Below are positions 1 through 12,500 of a stretch of 64,000 bases of DNA, piece by piece. The notes under the pieces are model-generated. The model saw only the letters and a program-made list of their open reading frames with translations. It had not been told where the DNA came from and ran no database searches. The stretch comes from Cyanoderma ruficeps. Taxonomy: Eukaryota; Chordata; Aves; Passeriformes; Timaliidae. The first letter of the stretch is position 1, and each line of letters starts with the position of its first letter. The stretch is from contig VZDJ01000216.1 in the NCBI GenBank assembly GCA_008694505.1, positions 3,423,511-3,487,510 of the forward strand, read 5' to 3'. Position numbers and translations under genes: made by a program.

Positions 1-3000
1 TGTCATCAACAATAGATTGATAATCCAAAGCAAATATGATGCTCTCCCACTGCAAGCCAAACTCTCTCATGTTTATTGAAAGCCCTGAGTGCACACACAT
101 GGGGTTTGCCATCAGCTAATTGATGAGCAGAAATTGGACTGCACACATCAGGCCTCCAGCTCAGCAGCCCAAGCTAGGGAGCAGCTCTGTGGGCAATGGA
201 ACAGTTAAATTCACAGAGCTGCTTTCCTGCAGGACGGGAACTGATAACAGATGGTAACTTTCAAGACTTAACAATTCATCTGTTTCCTTTCAGGCGAGAG
301 TTCTCCAAGGGGCAGGTGCTGGGAACTCGAGGACTGGTGCTCATCATCATCTCCCCACACACAGACCTGCCCAAATGCTGCCCCTTGGAAAGCAACAGAT
401 AAATAAATAAATGAATTCACCTAACTAGAAGCTGCTCTCTGTCCTGAAGCCTCTGACATCTCAGCACAGGAGTATTTCCTTTAACACGTCATCACACATT
501 TAACTTGGAATTCAGACTCCTGCAAATCCAATTCCCACCTCCAGAGCAGGGCAGTACACTGGCCTTAGGAAGAGATCTTGGCTATTCTAAAGGAAAATAA
601 TGAAACTATTAAAAGCTTTTAATAATTCATATTGATAACGTTAAGAAACAACAGCATTAGCAACTGTCTGAAAAGGACAAGAGGGAGATAAGAGCCATTG
701 CTGAGACAAATTAACTGGTGCAGGAAATCACTACTGGAAAATTTAAGTGAGAGGGCAGCTCAGAATTAAGAGAGGGGTTCTCAGCAAGTGGTTAGAAATG
801 CTGACAGAATATTTTCAGGTTTTGTAAGCCTTTTCTACAGAGTGTTCAGAACTCTTCACAGAGAAATTACATCCTGCATTCCTTCCCAGAGTATTTAGGA
901 ACATCTGAACTCCACCAACTAATCGTATAAAGACCCACTAGGGAACACAGTAAGTTCTAAACCACTGACAAGACGTGAGAGCATCACAAACACAACCCCA
1001 ACAATTCACAACACGGCAAAGGATGTCAGGAGCCAACCATGGGCATGTGCTCCCCCCTTCACCCCCATCCCACCCTCCAAACCCTCCTCAGTGTTGCTCC
1101 AGGCAAGGTATCTCCAAGCAGGAACTACACAATAAAAGAGTCAGAGAAGACAAGAAACAGCTTAAATTACACAAAACCAATACCACCATCACCCACAAGC
1201 ACCAGTGTGAAAATTCAAGCATATAATAACAGATTAAATAAGTTCACACTGAGCCACAGAAGTCTGGGCAGACCCAGGAAGTGAATCCCTCAGTTTTAAA
1301 CTGATTGTGTGCATTTAATCTCATTAGACAATGTTTTACACAGTTTTCATATGCAAAAGAATTTTTTAAAAACAAATTTACAAATGGCATAGCCATCACA
1401 CCAGACGTGTTCTTTCTGCTTTCCACAGACCACTTTCAGGCACAGACTGAGGAGAAAATATTCTTTACAGCAGAAACTCAATTGTTAAACCACGCTAAAC
1501 CACAAAAACAGATAAATATGCAAATTCCCAATAAATAGTGCATTGCCAAGAAACTGAAAATGAGGATAGCCTCAGTATCCACTGATTTACTGGATACAAG
1601 AGCCTGAAATTTCCTTCACCTTTAACAGTGGTGGAACTGCAGTGGGGCTTGAAGAGTGAACCCCAGTGTAAATGCTTCAGTTTCACACAGATGTGGTTGG
1701 GTACTGTAAAGATACCCCACACCCCCATCATTTCTATCTGGGGTTTTCTCTGCAGAAACCACTCAGCCCTGGCACACAGCACACAGATTCTATCCCACCT
1801 GGAGTATGTGCTGTACCCACGGTCTCTCCATGCAGGGTGGATGTTCCTGAAGTTCCAGGGTGTCCCAAGCACAGTCAGTGCTGGCATCCCACCCAGGACA
1901 CCTGGAAATACTAAGCACTCATGCTGCAGCAGGTACAACCTCTTTTTCCACTTTGACACTTGGGCTGGGAAGAAGGTAAAGACTCTCTGGCTGTTCTCTG
2001 CAATGCCTGGAAATTGGCAGTGTGTATTTATGGATCAACATCCCAACATGGATAGAGAGATCGATGTGAGTAGGACACCACTGAGCTGCCAGGTGTGCAG
2101 GCAGCCTGTGGGATTTTGTGTGCCCAAAATCAGTGTCCAGGGAGCCCCAGGCCTGGAGAGTGTGGACAAACCCTGGGCCCAACAGCCCACACACATCACA
2201 TCACCACACACAGGCACATTTTTCTCCCAGAAACCAGGAATAGAGCTCCAAGTATCTCATTGCTGTCTTGGAGAAGCAGGCTGCACTGATATTTAAATCA
2301 GACGTGCCCATGGAAGCAGGCTGTGACTGCCTGCAGATGACAGGGCTGCTGCTCAGACAGAAGTGTAATGCTGCCTGACACTGCCTGTGCTGCTGGACTC
2401 ACAGCACTGGGCACACATGTCACACTGACTAAAGGCCTGTGCAAACACCAAGCCTCGGCCCTCCTGTCATGGACATTTACGGTCCCAAATGAATATTTTA
2501 CATGCGACACTAAAATAGTAACAATTTGGTGAGCAACCAGTAACAGGCCTCTGTAGTTTTGGCAGAACCTTTCCAGTTCACATTCCAGCTCAAAAAAAGA
2601 TTTAATATGCTTATACTACAGCTCTAAAGATAGTGTAGAATTATCTGAGCTATCATTCTCAATCAGTCAGCAGGAAAAACTGAAGCAGAGCCAACAGTGT
2701 CCAGCATGGACCAGCTTCCCCCACTCCTGGGCAGTGTGGATTCATTCCAAGTTTCAGGTACATCACCCTGAGAAATTGTGCATGGAGCCAACTCAGTGAA
2801 AGGTAAACCTGAAATATTTTGGCTTTAGATGTTAAAATCTTGTGTCCTCATTAGGGTAACTAAAGATGTGTTCATTTATATTTCATAAAATTATTTTGAA
2901 AATCGTTGCTTTGAGCAAGTAGATCTTTAACATACAGAACCCACAGGGACATTGTTATCACTTTAGGGGACTGTACTAATAAAATTTCACAGATTTTCTA

Positions 3001-3414
3001 TAATAAAAACATGTTTGGGGGGTCTTGCATCCTTCTTTGGATGCAGTCCCTAGCATTTGAAAGGCATGAAAATGTCATTCTTGCCTTCAGAAAGGAGCAG
3101 CTTGAGATGAACTTGAAATCCAAAATGAAGAGTGATCCCTTACCCAGCTAAACCCAATTAAATTAAAGTCATGCTCTAGAGATAAAACAAACCAGTGTTT
3201 AAGTCTGCATGCAGATCTGTAGGGAGGGGAGGAAGAAAATATACTGAACTTAAAAACTGTATTTCAGTTTTTCTAATACTTCCTTTTAAACATAAACATG
3301 ACATTTCATATGCAATAGTGTTTTTCTGAACAAGCTTCTCAATGCTGGCTCCTTTCCTGGAAGTTTTTTGTTTGGAAGTCTGAGTTCATCAACCTGACAG
3401 TCAAACCTGGAGAG

Positions 3415-3471
3415 TCTGAAGCAAACTCTTCATTTCTGATTCAACGCTGAATCTGAAGCAAACTCTTCATT
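3415..3471 (+). repeat. Local 20-bp direct duplication
   Basis: TCTGAAGCAAACTCTTCATT occurs at 3415-3434 and again, identical, at 3452-3471, 37 bases apart. The identity suggests a recent local duplication. Confidence 0.85.
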
Positions 3472-4773
3472 AATTCAGTTTAAGCTGAACAGATTTTTTA
3501 TGTCTCCAGCGCCACCGGGCATTAATGCCACATATGAAAAACAGGATTTAAATTATTCAGAAACGTGAAGAAAGCAGCTCCAGCAGTTTACAGACCTTCT
3601 CCTAGTCGGGTTCTTCAGGAAAATTCCTCAAAGAAAAGCAGACTAAAACCTGATGAGGGTTCAGCAATCACACCCCTGCAGGTAAGGTGGGACCAAAGAA
3701 AACCCAGAGCGAGTTCATTGCTGAGCACATTGGGCAGGACATCCCACCATGAGCAGCACCCAGGGAAGCTCTTCCCAAGATTCCAGCACCACACTGAGCA
3801 GGAAGAACAAGCCCAGAGGATCCATCCTGTGTTTCCAGGAGGGTTGTTGTCCCAGAGACAGCCCTGGGTGATCAGTGTCACCATAGCAACTTTCACCAAG
3901 AACTCACAATGCGCCCAAACGAACTCCGAGCTAAATTAACTTATTGCATGTCACCAGTGAGAAATGACTGTTCAGAGGTAATTTTCTGTACTAATATGTA
4001 ATAGAGTTAACTCCCTAAATTGAATTAAATTAATTAAATGCCACTCCCAGTAAATCAGATTCTATTACATGAATGTTAAAAGAAATTAAAGATGTTTTAA
4101 TAAAGATTACTAATAATAACTTAATATTATTACTTCATTTTAATTCAAAAATTCTGCTCAGTTTATTTTAGACACATGTCTTCCCCTCACTAGAAAGGAA
4201 TACCTAATTACTCCACATGCATTACACACAGTTATTCCACTTCATAGAAATGGGCTTAGGCTTAGCTAAAAGAAGTAACACCAGCATTTTAAGAAGAAAT
4301 TCAGTTTGGTTTAATAAGTGATATCCTAAGATTCTTCCTCCCTACACTCTATGGGTAAAATCCACACTTTCAGTGAGTGTGTCCAGTTTCCAGAGACTTT
4401 CCTTTCTGCTTTTTGCAGAAAAAGCTGAAAAGGTCTTTCAATAAAGCAAATTGCCACCAAAGAGGAAAACACCCTGTCTGCCTAGGCAGGGTACAAAAAT
4501 AACAACCCTTCAATGGCTTTGCAGATCTGTCTAACAATGCATTATTAAGTTTGTTTTCTAAAGCAGATTCTTGCACTTTGAAGGACAGACAGCTAGGAGG
4601 AAAATCTCAGATGCTCCCAGTTGCTCCTGTAAATGGAAAGTTAAATTTGCCAGCTGAGGGTGTTTGTGCTGTCCCCACGACCCTGCCTTGAACTCGGAAC
4701 ACACCAAGACACTTTGGGGGGAAACAGGGGCTATTTAACAATAATCCCTTCCCAGAATTAAAAACATTATTCG

Positions 4774-4801
4774 GTTTTATCCACTATTTAGTGGATAAAA
4801 C
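4774..4801. repeat. Perfect inverted repeat, 13-bp arms, 2-bp spacer
   Basis: GTTTTATCCACTA at 4774-4786 is followed by TT and then its exact reverse complement at 4789-4801. The transcript of either strand could form a 13-bp hairpin, although a two-base loop is sterically too tight, so the top pair would open. No transposon or terminator is attached to it. Confidence 0.9.
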
Positions 4802-5983
4802 ACAGGAAGAAGCAGTGTTTGTGTTGAGAAGGCAGCCGGTGACAGCAGGGGGAGCACACGGAGCTGTCACATCTGCCACCGGCCACAGGGTGACAATGAC
4901 GTCAGCCCGAGCGCCAGCCCAGCTCAACACCCAGAGCCTCAACACCCAGAGGAAAGGCAGCGCTGCCACTAAAATAAAATATAGTAAATAAGGATTAAAA
5001 CACTCCCTGAATCTCCAGCAAATGCTGTGACAACCCCGTGGGGTGGAACAAGATGAGCTTCAACATCCCACCTACGCTCCAGGTATCAGTAAAATGCGAT
5101 TATGGATTTAAATGTTACTACGCATCTAAGTTATTATCCACAGATTTTAAGTTAGAATTAGATTTTTTTTTAAAGCCTTAGTAGCCATAATAAGGTACCA
5201 AATCACAAAGTCTTCCACAGATCTTTTCTGGAAAGGAAGGGCTGAACAACTGAGGAGGCTGGAGGTGACGTCTCATTTGATTTCTCACAGTGATCACTGG
5301 ACAAGATGAGAGATAACGATGCAACAAAGAAAAGAAATTAAATTAATACTTTTGGAAACTGGCAGCAAGATATGGAAACTGTAGCAAGATAGGAATTACG
5401 ATGGAGCCCACGTCAGAAAGGTGGCATTGAAGACATTATTTTCTTCCTGTTTTACTCTGAAGACTTTCTCCTGCTGAAAAAGGAAATGTTAGGTGCTCAC
5501 ATGGAGAGCAGGAAAGAACTGCCAGTGCAGGACAGGACAGCCTGACGCCCCCAGCACCCGCAGGAAGGCTTCTCATGGTTTGTCAATCAAGCCTAAACAA
5601 CTGCAGTGAAAACTTTGGGGAAATTAAAATCAGGAATAGATTTAAATGTATACTTCAGGGGACTGCCTGCAGAGGGAAAATGGATAGTGATTAAACAGGA
5701 GAAATGGGGAGTGAAGAAGAAACTGCACATTACCAACTGGAGGTCTTTACAGAATAAGGTATCTGAAACTTGGGAGTTTCTCATAGCAAGCTGAGTTTAG
5801 GGACAGAAAAGTGAAAGAGAAGAATTAGCACTGCTCTGAGCAGCCTGGATTACAGAGCTACACAATGGGGTGAGCCTGAAAGGCACAGAAAATAAATCAG
5901 CCTTAGGTTTTACTCAAAACCAGCAGCAGGTTACTGTCCACAGGTTAACTCAAAGGCTACTGAATAATTCCCCAACCACAGCG

Positions 5984-6507
5984 TGCTGGTTTTGGCTGGG
6001 ACAGAGTTAATTGTCTTACAGTAGCTGGTGCAGGGCTGTGGTTTGGGTTTGTGCTGATAAGCCAGGGTGTTTTCATCACCGCTGAGCAGTGCTCACAGAC
6101 AGCCACGGCCTGTGCTGCTCCTCACCCCACGCTGCCAGCCAGGACACTGGGGGGACACAGCCAGGACAGCTGACCCCAGGGAATAGCCCACACCAGATGG
6201 TGTCATGATCACCACACAAAGCTGGGGGAGAAGGAGAAAGATGGGGATGTTTGTTGGTCTTCCCCAGGCGCTGTTCCCTGGGATGGAGCCCTGCTGTCAG
6301 GGATGGCTGAACACCCGCCTGCCAGGGGAGGTGGGGAATCAACTCCCTGCTTTGCTTTGCCTGTGTGTGTGACTTTTGCTTTACTTATTAAACTATTTTT
6401 ATCTCAACCCACGAGTTTTCTCACTTTTACTGCTCCAGTTGTCTCCACATCCTGCCAGGGGGGAGTGAACGAGGCGCTGAGCTCCCGCCTGGGTTTAAAC
6501 CACAACA
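5984..6507 (+). mobile_element. Solo LTR of an avian endogenous retrovirus
   Basis: About 520 bases begin TGCTGGTTTTGGCTGGGACA and end aaaccacaaca, the TG…CA termini of an LTR. The body contains segments I recognise from an abundant avian LTR family: the GACAGAGTTAATT block near the 5' end, GGGACAGC-rich middle, GATGGAGCCCTGCTG, TGCTTTGCCTG, a polyadenylation-type TTATTAAACT and a 3' block ending CACGAGTTTTCTCACTTTTAC. Orientation is plus, opposite to the host gene. There is no internal gag, pol or env sequence beside it, so it is a solo LTR left by recombination. I see no clean target-site duplication (cagcg against tacag), which suggests decay or a slightly different end. Family name not assigned. 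Confidence 0.85.
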
Positions 6508-9500
6508 TACAGATGCTGCATTTAAAAAATAATCCTGCACTAGCTGGAAGAACCTCCAAAGAAGAAAACATAATTTATTATGGTTTGAAAAACAGCCCAG
6601 AAACACTAGCACAGGGGGAAACTGGACAGGCTGTTAAATAAAAAACAGGAGACACAAAAAGGCCCCTGCAGTGAAAGGGAAGATCAGCTCTCCTGGGCCA
6701 AGCAGCCAACAAAGAAGGAGCTTAAGATACAGGAATGACTTTTCAGGCTGAATATGAAGATGCCTTTCCAACAATAATCAACACATTTTGAGGAACATCT
6801 GTTGGGCCTGCCTGAGAGAGGAGAGAGGGGTAAGACCATCCCTTTTTGCTCATCTAAAGGGATATATCCAGTCCTGTGATAGTAAGACCTCAAGGTGGCA
6901 TTTGAATTTTTAACAGAGTTGAAGAATCATCAGTTCTCTAGATTAGTAACTCTTGTGCTTCAAAACAGAAGTTCATGAGAGCCTGTCTGGCCTCCTCCTA
7001 AAGGTCACCATAAAAACTGATGAAAAAAAGCAACAGCAGCCAAATCAGAAATTACGCCTGAAACGTTAAGAGCATCCCAGAAACAGGAGGGCAGGTCTTC
7101 AGGAGACAATGATAAAACAGAGAACAATTCTGTTAGCATGGGAATTAGCATGGGAAGAGGCCACCAGGAGCCTGAGTCACCCCGAGCTCAGCTGTTCCCA
7201 TTGGGCAGGCAGTAATACCAGCGGGTGCCCCGCCTGGGGCAGCTGAGCAGCATCGGAGGCATTTGGTGGTGCTGTTTAACACGGGCCCCACAGGACAGCT
7301 CAGCATGAGCCACGGCTGCCACCCCACACAGGCAGGATGCCTGCAGGGAAAATCACCTCCTCTCTGGGTGCTAAAGTACACTGCACTGCCTCAACCAGTT
7401 CAGGAATAACCTGAAGGATCAGGTGCACCAGGCACACCTGAGCAGAAGCTCCGGAGCATTTAGCAGAGTGTGAGCTGGTTGAACAGATATTTTAAGTAGT
7501 CCTGTAGGATTTGTAAAGTATGGGCTACCACCTTTAACAACTCAGGAAAAACATTAAAATAATCTAGCAAAACACAGGGAATCCAAGGGTTCTCAGAGTA
7601 GAGGAATGTCAACACCAGGCAGTCAGCAAGAGAACACAAGGTCCCTCAGGCCAAACGCTTCACACACAGTGTAAAAGAATCAAAAACACGTTTTCATTCC
7701 CTTCCTTTTCCCAAGATAACCCTCTCCTGCATTTGTACAGTAACTATTCCAGGAGCATGTACTAGTGTTACAGTTCAAAGTGGATTTCATCCTTCCCAAG
7801 GAAGGGATCAGGTAACCTTAGAAACCCGGCATGTATCTCAAAACAATCATTACCAAAGTGAGCTAATACATTTCCTGATGAACCTCTCCTCCAGCTCACA
7901 GTTTGCAGATCTTATCAACATTATATTTATATGCCTTACAAGCCTCCTCCAGGTAGCAAGATGATAATCTAATAATGGAAAGTGGTCAGCACACTGCAGA
8001 TAAATCAAAGCTGATAGATCATTTTTTCATGGGCAACTGTTAGCTGCCTCCTCCATGAAAACCTGCACGAGCCAGGCCTCAAGACAGAGAAGAAACTGCT
8101 TTTGTGGACACGTTTCTTTAGAAGAATAAAAGTGAACAACAGTTCAGAAGGTAAAGGGACAAAGAAGCACACTGATGAAGAGGTGAGCTGTGCTATAAAG
8201 TCACTTCCAAGGAAACAAATCTCAGACTCTGCTGGGTGGGGAGGAGATGAGGGATCGGTGTTTGTTGTAGATACAAAAGTGGCACCTTACAAAGGAAATA
8301 CTGGGGCATATATGCTCTGATGGAGGGCAAATATCAGACAACATTCTATTTATAATTAGAAAACAGTTATTTTAAAAGCAGACTGCCAGAAGAATCGAGC
8401 ATTAGCCAATGCCTGAGCCGCTGCAAGGCCACAAGAGCAGCAGTTTGACCATTTCACAGCCCACATGCTCCACACACTGCACTGGAGAACAGCAGCAGCG
8501 AGGAAAGCACCCACTGTGGGCAGATAAATACCCATAACCCAGCGTGCAGTTTGATCATAACCAACACCATTATCACTGTGCAGCTGGGTTAAAATTTATC
8601 TTCTAAAATACCCAGTTGTCAACAACTGTATTGGTAGCCTTGTTGCTGAGAAAGCAAACTGGGATTTATCTGAGAGCACTTCCCACCAAGGGGCTCCCTG
8701 TCAATTAGTCTGGAGTAGAAAAGCCTCGCTGGTGTTACCCAGTCTGTGTTTACTCTCCCTTCAAAGGGTATTCCTGGAGAGGTCATGTCCTAGGCTAGAA
8801 ATGCATTTGACAATGGCCAGTGTAAAGAGAAATCTGATGAGACATATGTGGTCCTGCTGCCTTCAACCAGGGCATAAACCCTTGCAACCCAGAGCATTTG
8901 AGAAGTGCTTTCAACCAACTGTCTTGTGTTGGAAAGCTCCTAAGTTTAACTAATTCTAGAACTAAATATTTACAAGTCTTAGGCTTTTGCCATCCTCAAC
9001 CTAATACACCCGTATCATTCCCAACTGAGGGAACAGAAAAAGCAATATTCTGCTTATATTTATATTATGAGCACATAAAATTTGCCTACATTTGCATGAC
9101 AGCAAACTACATCAGACCTTGTCTAAGGAGAATAAAAACTACCTGAGGAGCACTAGGAGTATCTACTTGAGCCCTTACCTACTCTTCCATTCCCAGGTGA
9201 GGACTCTGCAAAGCTGACAATGCAAGCCCTGACCAGGACTGGAGATGCTTTACTGGAGCAAAGCAGCAGCAACTCCAGGCAAGGACATGGAAACACCTCT
9301 GAGGGGGCAGGTCTCCTGTAAATCCAGCTCAGGCTTGGAGAACATTAGGAAGAATATATTTCATGGTTACTTCTTATTTTTTCAAATAACCCCAGAGTTG
9401 TACGTTTGTTTGTTTTTCTTTAAGAGATAAATGTTTTTCCCCAAAAACCTGTACTAATTGCTTTGGTGTGTTGTTGTCTGAAAAGAAGATTTTTTTGAAA

Positions 9501-12500
9501 GCTGGGGAATCTCCAGCTTCCCAGGAGCTACAGAAGATTTAAACCATCAGAGCTGTCATTGCTTGCTTGCAGGGCTGGGGGTGTCCAGCCCTGACAAACC
9601 CTCTCTCCTGCAAAAAGACACCAATTCTCAATGCAAATCTCTCCTTGGGAACCTTTGACTCGCAAACCAGCAAAATACACACAGAAAGAGCTACAAACCC
9701 AAACAAAGTTTACCAAGGATTATTCATACATTTACTATTTACCTTTCCTCCTTCACTTCACAATGGTAACGTTGAAGATACTCAGAATATTTCTTGCACT
9801 TGTGAGAGCAAAAAGCCTATTAAATACCACTGAACTACTGCCTGTCACAGTCACTCCACTTGAAAGAAAAGCAGGTAGGAAATCAAATTCTTTTTCTCTA
9901 GTCCTTAACTCCAGCTCTCCCAGCTCATCCTTCTTGCTTTGTCTCCTTGACTATGCAAATTGCTCCTCCTGTCTGCTCCCATCTTTTTGCATTTTCTACT
10001 CCTCTTCACCCAGTACTGGACTCACAAACTACCTCCACCCTCTATTCTGTGCAGGCTGTAAAATGGTAATTACTCCTCTATCACAGAAGTGATATCTCAG
10101 TGGGTTTTATGAACAAATTCATGTTTGTTTAAAGATACTTATAATAGCAAAACACCCCCATGATAACGTTTATCAAAAAGAAAACATTTTTGTGTTACAA
10201 AGCCTTAATGTATGGCCACAGGTTATCATTAAGTTATCAAGTGACTGCATATTAAGATCTAATTGAAGAACTTATTGCAGTGCTCCCCCTCCTTCTGCAG
10301 TGATGATTTATGGCACATTTTGTCACTACAATGTGCAGCAGTTCAGTACAAACACAGCACTTAACTAACAAGATGACAGAGGCAGATATTCAAGCACAAG
10401 CTATAAATACTCAAATGAGTCAGAGGTTGTAAATCTGTTGTAAATCATACCTGATTTGTAGGCTGGAACACATTTTCTAATCTTATGGAAAAAGCCTCTG
10501 CTGGTTCCTACAATAATACAACAGGAACCAGAAAAACTCATGACTTTCCTTTTTAAAAAAGACTGGTTGTGTTACCCACAGTCATAATTCTACTTAAAAT
10601 CATGATGAGATTCTCTAAAAAGTTTCATTTTCCCTTCTTTCCTATGGAACTAAACATCAGTGACATCTACCACAGCCAGAAGGAGCACATCGTCAATATA
10701 CACAAACTTCATTTCTGTATGAGCAGAATGCAGGTTACAAAAAGGTGATTCACAAACACACAAGCACAGGCAAAGAACATTCTAACAGCCCATTTGGGCT
10801 GGGTAAGTAAAGGATCAATTTAAAAATATGCCATAATCTACATGGCTGATATGGAAATGAAAATAACCCAGCTTTGGAAACAGGTATGCTGCTACTCCTA
10901 TTATCCCAACAGAAATGCCAGAGCAGGGGATGGGATCTCAGATATTTTCATCCATTCTTTTTTTTTTCTTTTAACTCCCCTTTCTAATAGAGTGGACCAT
11001 GTAGCTGCAGGTAAAATATACAGACACTGCATCTGTGGGATAACAGATGACCTGAAGGAAGTATGCCAACATTTGTGACACCACAATGGCTTACCCAGCA
11101 ACCACACGCTGTTCAATGTTTTCTGTTCAGGCCCCCAAAACAAAACGTATGAAAGTGTAAACGTTGGCAGAATCCTCTCCCAGCTGCAGACATCCTGCCT
11201 GACTCTGCGAGCTGCATATTAAAATCATCACACTCTGAGGAGTCCCAAGGCACACAGCCCAGACAGCCTGGGGGAGGGGACAGCTCCACAACACACCACA
11301 GATGGAAGGGAAGGATGCTCAGCTCAGGAGCCCCTGCACCACTGCAACAGAGGAAGGGCAGTGCTGGACAGGCTGCTGAATCCAGGACCATTGCAGCCAC
11401 TCCAGCTTCTGCACTCCTGCTTCACCATCCCCCAGCAGGGAGCTGAAATTCCCATTTTCCCCTTGGAAAGCCCACCTCTCCCTTCCTGGTCCCAGGCCAT
11501 GAAAGTGCCAGACAGACCTACACGGATCATGGAGGTCCAAGAGGCACAGACTGACCATCTCTGCTTTACAGTAAAGGGATAAAAATATTTTCCAGCTAAC
11601 ATTTCTAATCAAAATATTTACCAAAATACTTTCTGTGTTAGACTAACTGTGGTATATAGACTTAACTGGTTTTATTTCTCTGTTGGCAGATTTAGCACTT
11701 ACCTTTACTGCAGATAATGCTGGAGGGTTGGTTGGGTACTTTGCCTTACAATTACCAGGGTGGATGTTTAAGTAACAAACCACTTAAGCTGGTTTATATT
11801 TTATATCAGCTTTAGACAAATGCTTTCAGCTGAGGTGGGAGTGAAGCAGGCAGGGAACTGATCACCTGTGCTGATCACAACTGATCATAAACCTGCAGGA
11901 GAGGCTGGCTAAAAGAGAAGCAGGCAGCAAAACACACCCTGATAGCATTTGTGACAAGCACAGCTCCCTTAAAGCCCCTGCAGTTATTAAATAACAGCCA
12001 TTCCCATTCTAGTGACCCTTTACCATACAGAACAGAGCTCACAATTACAGCTGAATGTTTTCACCAGAAAAGCCTTTATACACAAAGTTTCTTGATCAAG
12101 TGCACATGAACTGGCAAGAGTTTACACACATAAAATAAACGCTAACAGCCTGTGCTCAATAGTTCTGGTCTCAAAAAAATCACCATAAAAGAACAACTTC
12201 AATGTGCAATAAAAACCTGCTCATTTCCCACCTCATCTAATTCTGCAGTGCTTCTCTCCAGCTAAACAGGAAGACTACTTTCATTTGTTTTCAGGTAATT
12301 GAGAAACATTTCAGGTATTTATCAGCTCTCCAATCTTTCTTCCTTTCACACATTCCCTAGAATTGCTGCAAACAGGGTATTTATAAAAGATCCAGCCTCA
12401 CAAAAATACTCGGGCAAACAATGTTGCAGGGAAAAAAAATATAAACTGAAGGAGCCGTTATGTAGAGAAGACTTAAAGGGTTGGATCATTGTTCAAACAG

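Larger units (their letters stand above)
1..5983. other. TNRC6C intron sequence, left end of window
   Basis: AT-rich sequence with no exon I can support on either strand. It contains a 20-bp direct repeat (3415-3434 and 3452-3471) and a perfect hairpin (4774-4801). The open frames here, for example at 1628-2296 (+) and 1495-1959 (-), have no family resemblance and no splice-site support. Confidence 0.7.
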
